A stretch of 14,878 nt of DNA from a bacterium (GTDB lineage Bacteria > Hydrothermota > UBA3072 > B12-G15). The stretch is taken from positions 1-14,878 of the forward strand of contig QNDZ01000021.1 in the NCBI GenBank assembly GCA_003646055.1. Reading direction: 5' to 3'. The position numbers and the translations under genes are program-made. The notes under the pieces are model-generated. The model had not been told where the DNA came from and searched no databases. It saw nothing but the letters and a program-made list of their open reading frames with translations. This document shows positions 1-8,236 of this stretch, piece by piece (the stretch's first letter is position 1; every line of letters starts with the position of its first letter).

Positions 1-165
1 CTTGTACACAAGGTGGTATATGAACACTTTGGTGTGATTGATGTGGAATCTGAGCCTGGTAAGGGAACAAGGTTCATTATAACCATGCCCACTGATTTCC
101 ATTTTGTTGAGAGACGGAGTGGCAGGGACAGAAGGAGTGGGCAGGATAGAAGAAAAAGGAGGTAA
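1..165 (+). CDS. Sensor histidine kinase, C-terminal end only
   Basis: This is the last 54 residues of a two-component histidine kinase whose start lies left of the window. The visible part is the end of the HATPase_c fold: a beta strand reading VIDVESEPGKGTRFIITMP, which contains the G2-type glycine motif (GKGT) that closes over ATP and the final strand of the domain. The ATPase domain is followed by an unusual 18-residue strongly basic tail, ERRSGRDRRSGQDRRKRR. The next gene, a response regulator, begins 2 bases after the stop, and its ribosome binding site lies inside the last codons here, so the two are almost certainly a cognate pair in one operon. The family call rests on a short but characteristic segment. 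The sensed signal and membrane topology cannot be seen. Confidence 0.85.
   Translation, partial: LVHKVVYEHFGVIDVESEPGKGTRFIITMPTDFHFVERRSGRDRRSGQDRRKRR
157..162 (+). promoter_or_regulatory. Ribosome binding site of the response regulator
   Basis: A perfect AGGAGG stands 5 bases before the ATG at 168. It is made from the last two arginine-region codons of the upstream kinase gene, so kinase and regulator translation are coupled. It fixes the regulator start at 168. Confidence 0.85.
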
Positions 166-167
166 TT

Positions 168-779
168 ATGATACTTGTTGTTGAGGATAATCCCACAATA
201 AGGCTTCTCATCAAAAAGGGGCTTGAAAAGGAGGGTTTTGAGGTTGTTGATGTGGAGAACGGAGAGGCTGCCCTTGAGGTTATCAAAGACAGAGTACCAG
301 AACTCATTATATCAGATGTGATGATGCCAAGGATGGATGGTTTCCAGCTGGTAAAGGAAATCAGGAAGAAGTTTGAGAACCCGTTGCTTCCCTTTATATT
401 TCTCACAGTGAAGGACGAGGTTGACGATTACATTAAAGGGTACGAACTGGGGGCTGATGACTATCTCACCAAACCCTTTGATATGGAGAAACTCCTTGAT
501 AAGGTGAAGAGAAGACTGAAAAAGGCCTCCATTTTGAAGAAGATAAGTACAGGTGAAGTAAAAGAGGCTTCTCTGGAGGAGTTAAACATCCTTGATATTA
601 TTGAACTCTCCAGGGCAACGGGGAGAAGGCTGGAGGTTGAGGTTGAAGTGGAGGGAGAGAAGGGGAAGGTTGTGGTAGAAAGGGGTGAGGTTGTTGAGTC
701 AAAAATAGGGGAGAGGGAAGGTAAAAGTGCCTCTTCTTACATCATGACCTTGAAGATGGGTAAAATCCATATAAAATGA
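168..779 (+). CDS. Response regulator, receiver domain plus PATAN/DUF4388-like C-terminus
   Basis: Cytoplasmic two-component response regulator of 203 aa. Residues 1-118 are a complete CheY-like receiver: acidic pocket E6/D7, phospho-acceptor D50 in ISDVMMPRMDG, switch threonine T80 in FLTVKD, and K102 in the TKPF motif. All residues needed for phosphorylation are present. After a short linker, residues about 127-203 resemble a shortened PATAN/DUF4388 domain: an 'LNILDIIELSRATGRRLEVEV' opening (seen at 140-160), a 'GKVVVERGEVVESK' middle and a final 'MGKIHI' strand. PATAN domains are found in signalling proteins and are thought to mediate protein-protein contacts. There is no DNA-binding helix-turn-helix and no enzymatic output. 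The upstream kinase is the likely phosphodonor. The stop codon overlaps the start of the next gene (ATGA). The receiver call is near certain and the C-terminal domain call is moderate. Confidence 0.92.
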   Translation: MILVVEDNPTIRLLIKKGLEKEGFEVVDVENGEAALEVIKDRVPELIISDVMMPRMDGFQLVKEIRKKFENPLLPFIFLTVKDEVDDYIKGYELGADDYLTKPFDMEKLLDKVKRRLKKASILKKISTGEVKEASLEELNILDIIELSRATGRRLEVEVEVEGEKGKVVVERGEVVESKIGEREGKSASSYIMTLKMGKIHIK

Positions 780-2797
780 CCCTCTTTTTGCTTTTTGCTT
801 TTGAGATAACCCATTATCCATTCCCCTCAGAATTTTACAGGGTTCAACAGATAGATACCCTCGTTTTTTTACCTAACAGGACTGGTGGCCTGATTTATGT
901 GAGCACTCCCTCTTTTAGAACAGGTTTTTTAACAGAGATAGAGGTATTGAGTTCCCTGAATGTAATGGGTGTGGGTGATGGGAATGACAGACTTTATGTT
1001 ATCACTGCAAAGGGACTGGATATATTTACGAAGGATATGGTTTTTGTTGAGCACCTGAGTTTTTTCCCGCCACTTTTCCCTGATACGATACCCAATATCC
1101 TTTATACAAAAGATGAGGTTCTTTATATTGGTTTTAATAATGGGTTGGCATATATGAACCCTGATATATACCCTGACAGTGTTTTCTCCATCAGGTATCC
1201 CTTCTCTGTTGAGGGAATTGTTTTTTTCAAAGATACTTTCTTTCTTGCTACTTCAAACGGTCTTTACAAAACCTCTGACTTCAGGGATACTGTATCAGTA
1301 GTTCAGTCCAGTTCTTTTTCCTCAGTTATTGTGATAGATGATACACTTTACTGCTGTTCTCCGGAAAGAGGCATTTACAATTACACTGTAGGTATGTGGG
1401 AGTTTACCAGTGAAGGTGTTACCAGTGTATCAAAGGTAGGGAATATCCTTTTTGCCTCAGGTGCTTATAATGTGTGGAGGAAGCCAGATGATTGGGTCAG
1501 ATATTGTTCGCTGACAAGTGTGGGTGTTTTCCAGATAGGTGATACAACCTATGCTGTTCATCCAAACAGGGGAATTTTCAGGATTGTTCCTCCACCAGTT
1601 GTATGGAAGTCTTTGAACCTTCCGTTCTTTGTTCCTGGAAGCGAATTTATTGAGGACACAAAGGGCAGGATACTTGTTTCCTTTGGTTCTGGAAGGAGTA
1701 ATCCAGCACAGCCCAACGGACTTCTTGGGCTTTCAATCTTTTCTAATGGGGACTGGCACACATTGAACACCATGAATGAGTGGCATATGAAAAGTCGGCT
1801 CTGGCACCTTGCACTGGATTCAAAGGGGTATATATGGATTGGTTGCTGGTCTGGTGTGAGTGATAGTGTTATATGGAGATGGGATGGGAGTGATACTACC
1901 CTGCCACAATGCTTCATGCCTCCTGAACCTGCATCAGCCATTACATTTATGGCATATGGGCCTGGTGATACCCTCTGGATAGGTGGCATAGATAATATAA
2001 TTTACTCCCTTTATACAGGAGGGGATTCCTATTCATGGAAGGTTTACAAAAAGGCAGATATGGTCTGGTCAAGGCACTATGCTTTTGATAGAAGTGGAAG
2101 GCTTTATCTTGGAACAGGTTCACATACATTTGAAAACGGTGTATTTTATAAGGATGGTGAAAACTTTGCCAAAATAGATTATGATTTTGGTGAGATCATT
2201 CTTGCAATGGCATCCGACAGAGCTGGGAATATATGGGTGGGTTCAGAGGCCGGACTATTCAAGATTACTGGAACATCTGTCCTGGCAAAGTACGACTCTG
2301 ATAATACTGAACTTTATCCAGCCCCTGTCTCTGGTATTGCATTTGACAGGGATAACAGGTGCTGGATTGTCCAGAGTGGTGCAGGGGTTCTTTACAGGGA
2401 TGGACTTGGATTGTGGCACAGGTTACCAGAATTTTCAGATATAACAACTGAAGAGGCTTCCCATCCCATGTTTGTTGATTCAAAAAACAGGTTGTGGATA
2501 GGAACTTATCAGGGAATTTATACCATTGATATTGATTCTTATGTTGGAACTCCTGTTATCCAGGTATTCCCCAATCCTGTGCCAGCAGGATATTCAGGGA
2601 CCCTCACAGTGAGGGGAGAGGATATATCTGGTAGCGATATACTGGTATTTGATTCTGGTGGCAAGCTTGTTTCATCCACAAGCGCATCAGGTAATTCACA
2701 AGGTATCCCTGTACCATCAAGGCCTGGTCTATATATTGTTGTTATTAAGAGTGGAAATACATATACTGGAAGAACAAAGTTTGTAGTTTTGAAGTGA
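776..2797 (+). CDS. Exported beta-propeller protein ('two-component regulator propeller' type) with C-terminal sorting-like domain
   Basis: A 673-aa protein whose start overlaps the regulator stop by the ATGA arrangement; no good Shine-Dalgarno sequence is visible, so translation is probably coupled. The first 15 or so residues (MTLFLLFAFE...) form a short hydrophobic segment likely to act as a signal peptide, although it has no basic residue before the core. The body contains many blade-type repeats of the form 'xxWIGxxxGIYxxD': IWIGCWSG, LWIGGIDN, NIWVGSEAGLFKI, LWIGTYQGIYTID, and more divergent copies nearer the N-terminus (NGLYKTSD, RGIFRI). These match the Reg_prop repeat, best known as the periplasmic sugar-sensing part of hybrid two-component systems in Bacteroidetes. 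Residues about 592-673 (VFPNPV ... RPGLYIVVI ... FVVLK) look like a type A C-terminal sorting domain of the type IX secretion style, or a FlgD-like Ig fold. No catalytic motif is seen. It may bind a carbohydrate or act as an outer-surface partner of the kinase; that role is inferred. Confidence 0.8.
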   Translation: MTLFLLFAFEITHYPFPSEFYRVQQIDTLVFLPNRTGGLIYVSTPSFRTGFLTEIEVLSSLNVMGVGDGNDRLYVITAKGLDIFTKDMVFVEHLSFFPPLFPDTIPNILYTKDEVLYIGFNNGLAYMNPDIYPDSVFSIRYPFSVEGIVFFKDTFFLATSNGLYKTSDFRDTVSVVQSSSFSSVIVIDDTLYCCSPERGIYNYTVGMWEFTSEGVTSVSKVGNILFASGAYNVWRKPDDWVRYCSLTSVGVFQIGDTTYAVHPNRGIFRIVPPPVVWKSLNLPFFVPGSEFIEDTKGRILVSFGSGRSNPAQPNGLLGLSIFSNGDWHTLNTMNEWHMKSRLWHLALDSKGYIWIGCWSGVSDSVIWRWDGSDTTLPQCFMPPEPASAITFMAYGPGDTLWIGGIDNIIYSLYTGGDSYSWKVYKKADMVWSRHYAFDRSGRLYLGTGSHTFENGVFYKDGENFAKIDYDFGEIILAMASDRAGNIWVGSEAGLFKITGTSVLAKYDSDNTELYPAPVSGIAFDRDNRCWIVQSGAGVLYRDGLGLWHRLPEFSDITTEEASHPMFVDSKNRLWIGTYQGIYTIDIDSYVGTPVIQVFPNPVPAGYSGTLTVRGEDISGSDILVFDSGGKLVSSTSASGNSQGIPVPSRPGLYIVVIKSGNTYTGRTKFVVLK

Positions 2798-5700
2798 TGT
2801 TCTACGTAATCCTTTTCCTTTTATCTGGAACAGCAAAAATTGCATTCCTTCACCATGGGAACCAGTCATTCAGTGATAATGGTGCTTATGCTTTAAGGCC
2901 TGGTGATTATGGATACAATGGGAACTCATATCACAGGATTATGGATACTCATGAGTATTACAGCGTTCCAGTTGACATTCATATATCAGGCCCCTTGCTC
3001 CAATCATTTGCCTATCTTGGTAATGATAATGGTCTCCTTGAAAGGCTGAAGGGAGACCTTGTGGACATAGTTGGAGGGTTCTATGCTGAACACATTGCCC
3101 CCTATGTTCCTGAGGACATGAACAGATTTTCCCTCTGGTATGAAAGGATTATTGACTCCTCCCTTGTAAAAGAACCTGGATGGCCTGGTTATCCAACTGT
3201 TATATGGATTCCTGAAAGGGTATGGAAGAGTGAGATTTTGATGCCCTACTCCCTTATAGATGTTTTAAATCAGGAGTATGGTAAGTATGATTCAAATGGT
3301 AATTACATTGCTCCCTGTATCGTGCTTGATGATGCGGCACAGTGGATAAACTCCCTTTCCATTGATACAAGGAAGGTGTATAAATTGAATGATTCAGATG
3401 GGGATTATGTATTCCTTGTATTTATTGATACAGATGCAAGGAACAATATGGTGTGGAACGATATTTCAGACCCTTCAAACCCCCTTCATCAGGAACTGGT
3501 AGGTTTAAGCAATGATTCTGACCAGTGGAAGGTTTTGATTTATGGTGATGACTGGGAAAAGGCAGCAGGTGTTGCAGGATGGGATTTCGGTCAGGCAGGT
3601 GCACCTTCAAACTCATACGATCACAACATATCCTGGATTAAATCCCAATCAACATGGATTCAACCTGTTCATATCTGTGAAATAGCAAAGTGGTGGGGTT
3701 CTGATGTGGTGAATGGTTATACCCAGGGAACACTACCTGAACTGGATTACACACAACTTGTTTATTCAACCTATCCTGAACTCCATGACTGGACAGGAGG
3801 AACCTATGACAACTGGTATAATGATTTCAAGTCAACACAGGCATATGGGTGTTCAGGAGCACCTGACCTGAACGGGAATGGAACATATGGGGATTATGAA
3901 GACCTTTACATGTTCGGGAGACAGGAACTCATTGGAACATCTGATAATAATGTTTCAAAACTGGGATGGGTGGTTTTAATGGGTATGCTTTATGAAACAG
4001 GCTGGCATACAGGTCCTGGGGGTGAACTTGTTTATTGGGGGAAGAATCTCTGGAATCATTCAAGGTATGCTGGTGGGTTTGCATACGCATCTGATTGGCT
4101 TTCATACTGTGATACCATTTCCTCCCCTGTGGTTGATTCAGTTGACCTTGATGGTGATGGTGAGTATGAGTATCTTCTTTACAATAATAAAATATTCTTT
4201 GCCTTTGAGAAAAGGGGTGGCCGGGCATTATGGGTTGTAACAGGTGATAGTGCTGTAGTAAGCGGAAACCTTTACTCAAATTGGGATGGTGAGGGGGATT
4301 TTGATGATGGTGGACACTGGGGTTTGTTCCACGATACACAGGCATGGAACTCAATCTTTAAGGTTGCTTCCTCAACCGGGACTGATTATGCAGAACTTAT
4401 TTTCCAGGAGGTTTATGATGCAAATGGAGATTCTTCATGGGATTTAAGGAAGTCCTTCCTGTTGAAAGAGGATAAAAATTACCTTGTTTGTGAATACAAT
4501 TCTGGATTTACCAACTGGACAAAGTCCATGGTTGTTCCTGATGCCTGGGATGTGCTCCTGAGAGGTCATCCAGTTGAGTTTATATGGGGTGTCAGTGATT
4601 CAGGATGGATGTATGGTGGATACAGGGATACCTTTACAGATGTTAAGGCAGTTTATTTATGGGGTTCTGGTGAAGGACTTACATACAATGAATTTGGGAG
4701 TTCCTCCTCTGGTGCTGAGATGATGGAGATAGGTGGTTTATATGGGAATTACAGGTTTTACTTTTATGCAGGAAAGGGCAGTCCAGAGGTGGATACCTCA
4801 GGCCCGGGAGACCTGGAGGGACCCATAATATATTCAACAGGGTTTTCTCCTGAGAAATCCATTCTTCCTGATGATTCGGTTGTTGTTGAAACGCATGTTG
4901 TTGACCCGTCAGGTGTCTCCACTGTTTATATTCACCTTGGCATAAATGGAGGCTGGGGTGATTCTTTGATGACAAGGGATTCCACTGATTCAACACTGTA
5001 CAGATACACAATTCCACCCCAGGCATATGGAACCCTTGTTGAGTTTGATATACATGCCTATGATGGGCTGGGGCATGATAGATGGGATAACAACAATGGT
5101 GAAAATTACTCTTACAGGGTTGGTGTTGTTCAGTTTGAGATGGATGGGATTCTGGATAGGGTGGCAATTCTTCTGGCTGAAAACCCTGATATGCATCTGT
5201 GGTACTATTTTTATGAGGATTCAATGAAACTGTATCTTGCAACAGAGGCAGCGGGTGATGACCCCAATGATTATTTCAGGAATGACCACTTTATATTTGT
5301 TTCAGCTTCACCTGATACCATGGTACCTGCACCATGGTCTAAAACAGGGCTTGTTGGAAGGTATGATTACTTCCTTGCAGATGAGAATGACAATGATTAT
5401 TCAGCCTGGTATGATAGTGCACAGGATACAATGCCCATGCCTCATGCAACAGGAGAGGTGCTTGAGGGTGTGCTTGATTTAAAATCACTCTTTGACACAA
5501 TACCAGAAACATTGTGGATTGCTGTTGGAACATATGAGACATGGGATGGAGGAACACTCCAGTGGCAGATTCCAATGCCCGGTGTGAATGATGGGGATAT
5601 ACAATCTGACGAATTCACACCGATTTCACTGACAGGTATTGAGGAAGAAAGGGGAGAATATGGTAATATTATTGTTGATAAGGTATTGAGGGTTTTCATT

Positions 5701-5868
5701 GGATTGAATAACTCAAGATGGGATATATTTGATTGTCTTGGAAGGAGGGTAATGCATGGTGAGTTTCAAACATCAGGAAAGAAGGAGATAAGGCTCTCAT
5801 TACCATCTGGTGTATATTTCTTCATGCTCAATAACAGGATTGAGAAAAAATTGGTTGTTATTCAGTAG
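2797..5868 (+). CDS. Exported GH57-type glycoside hydrolase with C-terminal accessory and sorting domains
   Basis: A 1023-aa exported enzyme, probably an alpha-glucan hydrolase (alpha-amylase/glucanotransferase clan). The start chosen is the ATG at 2797, which overlaps the previous stop as TGATG; a GTG at 2794 would add one residue. A short hydrophobic leader (MFYVILFLLSGTA) precedes the catalytic domain. The five GH57 conserved regions can be placed: HHGNQ (19-23), GGFYAEH (93-99), WIPERVW with candidate nucleophile E140, YGDDWEKAAG with candidate acid/base D251 or D252, and an EIAKWW segment near 295. Next comes a beta-sandwich opening with a calcium-type loop DLDGDGEYE (about 450-458), as in the C-terminal part of GH57 glucanotransferases. 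An Ig-like domain (about 675-775) and a DOMON/CBM9-like domain (about 780-935) follow. The final 80 residues resemble a type A sorting domain (SGVYFFML ... KKLVVIQ). Exact substrate is unknown. Its 3' end overlaps the convergent HEAT gene by 11 bases. Confidence 0.83.
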   Translation: MFYVILFLLSGTAKIAFLHHGNQSFSDNGAYALRPGDYGYNGNSYHRIMDTHEYYSVPVDIHISGPLLQSFAYLGNDNGLLERLKGDLVDIVGGFYAEHIAPYVPEDMNRFSLWYERIIDSSLVKEPGWPGYPTVIWIPERVWKSEILMPYSLIDVLNQEYGKYDSNGNYIAPCIVLDDAAQWINSLSIDTRKVYKLNDSDGDYVFLVFIDTDARNNMVWNDISDPSNPLHQELVGLSNDSDQWKVLIYGDDWEKAAGVAGWDFGQAGAPSNSYDHNISWIKSQSTWIQPVHICEIAKWWGSDVVNGYTQGTLPELDYTQLVYSTYPELHDWTGGTYDNWYNDFKSTQAYGCSGAPDLNGNGTYGDYEDLYMFGRQELIGTSDNNVSKLGWVVLMGMLYETGWHTGPGGELVYWGKNLWNHSRYAGGFAYASDWLSYCDTISSPVVDSVDLDGDGEYEYLLYNNKIFFAFEKRGGRALWVVTGDSAVVSGNLYSNWDGEGDFDDGGHWGLFHDTQAWNSIFKVASSTGTDYAELIFQEVYDANGDSSWDLRKSFLLKEDKNYLVCEYNSGFTNWTKSMVVPDAWDVLLRGHPVEFIWGVSDSGWMYGGYRDTFTDVKAVYLWGSGEGLTYNEFGSSSSGAEMMEIGGLYGNYRFYFYAGKGSPEVDTSGPGDLEGPIIYSTGFSPEKSILPDDSVVVETHVVDPSGVSTVYIHLGINGGWGDSLMTRDSTDSTLYRYTIPPQAYGTLVEFDIHAYDGLGHDRWDNNNGENYSYRVGVVQFEMDGILDRVAILLAENPDMHLWYYFYEDSMKLYLATEAAGDDPNDYFRNDHFIFVSASPDTMVPAPWSKTGLVGRYDYFLADENDNDYSAWYDSAQDTMPMPHATGEVLEGVLDLKSLFDTIPETLWIAVGTYETWDGGTLQWQIPMPGVNDGDIQSDEFTPISLTGIEEERGEYGNIIVDKVLRVFIGLNNSRWDIFDCLGRRVMHGEFQTSGKKEIRLSLPSGVYFFMLNNRIEKKLVVIQ

Positions 5869-8236
5869 TTTTTCCTGAAAGATAGTTGTTTGCAATCTCT
5901 CTGATTGTTGGATTTCTTTCCTTTCTTAATTCTTTGAAGAACTTTCTGACCTCATCCTCCTTTATCAGGGAAAGAATCTCTGTTGCCTTTACTCTTATCT
6001 GCTCAGGGTACTTGAATGTTAATAGACCCCTATCAGTGATGAGTTTCTGAAGACTCCTTATGCTTCTGGTATCTGGCACTTCTTTCAACACATCAAGGAT
6101 AAGAGAAACAATATTGTTTTCCATCAGTTGGGAGAATCTTGGAGAGAATATCCTCTGGAGGAGTTTTGGTATGACCTTGTGGGAGGAGATTTTTTTGAGG
6201 ATGTTGATTGCCTCAATTGCCAGTTCATACTTTTTATCAAATATAAAAGGTGTAATGAAGTCAACCTCTTTTGACCCTCCAATGTGGTATATTGCCCTTA
6301 ATGCCTCAAGCCTCACCCTGTAATCCTCATCATCAATCATCTCCTTGAGTCTTGGAAGTATATCCTTTGTTCCACACCTGCCCAGTATAAGAACTGCATT
6401 CCTTCTAACATACCAGTTCTCGTCTTCAAGGTACTTTGATACTGCTGGTATTGCCCTGTCCCTGAGGGAGATAATGAGTTCCATGAGCCTCAACCTGACA
6501 TTCTTATCCTCTGTCTCTATAAGTAGTTCCATGATTGTCTCTGCTGCATTGAATGTCATTTTATTCACCGCTTCAACCAGTTTTTCTATTGGATAGTCTT
6601 CCCACAGCAGGGAGAGAATCAGGTTCAGTGCTGGGAGGTTGTCAATTTTTGCAAGTGCTCCAATAATGGCATCCCTCTTTTCCTCCTTGTTTATCTCTTC
6701 TGCAAGTATATTGATAATGTTCCGAGGCATATCTTCAATGTTTTTATCAAAGCAGAGTTTGTACACATCTGCAAGCCCATTCACAAGGATGGAATAGACT
6801 TCAGGGTCTGTTTCCTCCTTTACGTGGTCAAGGAGAATACTGAAGGTTCTCTTTGCAATTCTTGGTTTGTCTTCAGTTATGGCATCTGTTAAAAATCTGT
6901 AAAGGGTTTCAACCCCGTTTTTTCTTGCTTCAATTGAATCTGATTTGAGGGATTCAGCAATGTTTTCAATCAGGTTTGAGACTTCATGCACGTCAAGTGA
7001 TTCCTTGAGTCTCTGCTTGAGCCTTTCATAAAGCATCTTATTAGCCACTATTAAATGGTCCTGCCTCTTAGCCTCTTCAATAATAATGGCACTCATATCA
7101 AAGTCCTCACCTGAGCCACCTTCGCCACCACCGGTTCCTTCACCTGAGCCACCACCTCCACCTCCTTCTCCAGCACCCCCACCAGGACCACCTCCGCCTG
7201 GTCCTCCACCACCTGTGCCAGATCCTCCAGTACCTCCACCAAGGCCTGTACCATAGGTTTTCTGTCTTATCAATTGGAGCATCTTCTGAACCCTTATCCT
7301 GGGTAGATGCTTTGCAATATCTCTGATAAACTCCTTATCCCCCTCAACAGCCCTTGATGTGAGAAGTTCCACTAGGTCAAGGTCTGAGAGTGAATTCAAT
7401 ATTCTCCTTGCAGTTTCTGCCATTTCTTCAATCTTTGAGATTTTTTCAACAACCCTTTCTCTGAGTTTTGGTGTGAGTGATAGAAGGATACGTGAGAATA
7501 CAAGGGACTCCTCTTCGGAGTTTGTACCATACTTGTGAAGGAGATACTCTCCAACAAGGTTCATTCCAGCAACAATTTTATCAATTGCAGTTTTGTCCAG
7601 TTTCTTTACACCAAAGGTCTCAAGAATATGTCTTCCTGTTGCTTCACCCTTTATAATGCCATCAACAAGCCCCTTTACCTTTTCCTCACTTATCCCTTCA
7701 CCCTCACCGCCACCTTCACCCTCACCAGAACCTGTTCCTTCTCCTTCGCCTCCTCCAAGCAGCAAAAGGGACTCTGTGTCAATTTCTGCAAACGAGGACT
7801 CGGTTGAACTTATCTGTACCCTCACAACATTGAAGAAAACAGTATTGACACCAAGTTCTATGAGAAGGTCGTTTGGGTTTGAATACTCCTTGAAGTTTGA
7901 AGGTGGTTTTACTCCTATTCTGAGAAGGGAATGGATGTCTGAGTCATTTGTGGCGGTTGATATGGTTATACTCTCAACACCGAGCCTCTTGAATCTCTTC
8001 AACACACTTCCAACAACAGGTGCTACGGAACTTTCTATCTTGAAGTCTTCTACAATGATTGTGTTTTCCAGAAAAACAAGGGAGATGTTGTCCTTGTAGC
8101 GTGAAATACTCTGAAGGATTGAGAGTATATCCCTAATCCTCCCCTTTACCACGGGATGACCTTCAGGATAACTGGCAACGGCATTAAGCCCAAGGCCTAT
8201 CCTTTTTATGAAGTCAATAACTAATTCTTCATCCAT
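5858..8236 (-). CDS. HEAT-repeat scaffold protein with two glycine-rich linkers
   Basis: A 792-aa cytoplasmic protein, with no signal peptide or membrane segment, of unknown function. Residues 1-155 form an N-terminal alpha/beta domain carrying a YPEGHPVV motif (23-30); similar N-termini occur in many uncharacterised bacterial HEAT proteins. Residues 161-181 are a Gly/Glu/Ser linker. Residues 182-328 are helical. Residues 329-377 are a second, much longer linker made almost only of Gly with some Ser, Thr, Pro and Glu. From about 380 to the end the protein is helical, with clear HEAT/PBS-lyase-type repeats at about 570-680 (for example LEDENWYVRRNAVLILGRCG and IDDEDYRVRLEALRAIYHIG). HEAT arrays bind proteins. 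The ATG overlaps the stop of the upstream zinc-ribbon cyclase gene by 8 bases and has only a weak ribosome binding site, so it should be made together with both cyclase proteins. A role as partner or effector of the cyclase is inferred from this coupling. Confidence 0.82.
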   Translation of the reverse strand: MDEELVIDFIKRIGLGLNAVASYPEGHPVVKGRIRDILSILQSISRYKDNISLVFLENTIIVEDFKIESSVAPVVGSVLKRFKRLGVESITISTATNDSDIHSLLRIGVKPPSNFKEYSNPNDLLIELGVNTVFFNVVRVQISSTESSFAEIDTESLLLLGGGEGEGTGSGEGEGGGEGEGISEEKVKGLVDGIIKGEATGRHILETFGVKKLDKTAIDKIVAGMNLVGEYLLHKYGTNSEEESLVFSRILLSLTPKLRERVVEKISKIEEMAETARRILNSLSDLDLVELLTSRAVEGDKEFIRDIAKHLPRIRVQKMLQLIRQKTYGTGLGGGTGGSGTGGGGPGGGGPGGGAGEGGGGGGSGEGTGGGEGGSGEDFDMSAIIIEEAKRQDHLIVANKMLYERLKQRLKESLDVHEVSNLIENIAESLKSDSIEARKNGVETLYRFLTDAITEDKPRIAKRTFSILLDHVKEETDPEVYSILVNGLADVYKLCFDKNIEDMPRNIINILAEEINKEEKRDAIIGALAKIDNLPALNLILSLLWEDYPIEKLVEAVNKMTFNAAETIMELLIETEDKNVRLRLMELIISLRDRAIPAVSKYLEDENWYVRRNAVLILGRCGTKDILPRLKEMIDDEDYRVRLEALRAIYHIGGSKEVDFITPFIFDKKYELAIEAINILKKISSHKVIPKLLQRIFSPRFSQLMENNIVSLILDVLKEVPDTRSIRSLQKLITDRGLLTFKYPEQIRVKATEILSLIKEDEVRKFFKELRKERNPTIREIANNYLSGKTTE
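7106..7252 (-). repeat. Glycine-rich linker 2 of the HEAT protein
   Basis: Low-complexity coding repeat of 49 residues (329-377), mostly Gly with scattered Thr, Ser, Pro, Ala and Glu, including tandem GGGGP units. It separates two helical blocks. All four glycine codons are mixed, which argues for selection on the protein sequence instead of a simple recent DNA expansion, although the tract remains prone to slippage. Confidence 0.87.
7694..7756 (-). repeat. Glycine/glutamate-rich linker 1 of the HEAT protein
   Basis: Low-complexity coding repeat of GE/GG/GT/GS dipeptides (residues 161-181 of the HEAT protein), built from GGN and GAA/GAG codons on the minus strand. It separates the N-terminal domain from the first helical block. 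It is a flexible protein tether and carries no frameshift. Confidence 0.85.

Noticed and set aside
77..406. Open frame of 109 aa on the - strand
   Set aside because: It is antisense to the kinase tail and the well-supported receiver domain and has no recognisable motif.
600..730. Purine-rich G-tract in the response regulator as a quadruplex or regulatory element
   Set aside because: It encodes an alternating Val/Glu/Gly/Lys strand region in frame, and the G-runs do not fit a regular four-run pattern.
4679..5242. Open frame of 187 aa on the - strand, rich in His, Gln and Pro
   Set aside because: It lies entirely antisense to the GH57 gene, whose conserved domains are in the other frame. Its composition is that of a reversed Asp/Gly/Trp-rich coding strand.
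5861..5879. TTCAG...CTGAA hairpin at the GH57/HEAT junction as a terminator
   Set aside because: The stem is only 5 bp with low GC and a 9-base loop, and it is not followed by a proper T-run on either strand.
7106..7252. RNA G-quadruplex in the glycine-linker message
   Set aside because: The coding strand has many GG runs but few GGG runs. This follows from glycine codons, and there is no separate evidence for a regulatory structure.
7593..8099. Open frame of 168 aa on the + strand, rich in Ser and Pro
   Set aside because: It is the antisense of the glycine-rich linker and N-terminal domain of the HEAT gene (GGN codons read backwards give Pro/Ser). It has no ribosome binding site and no domain.
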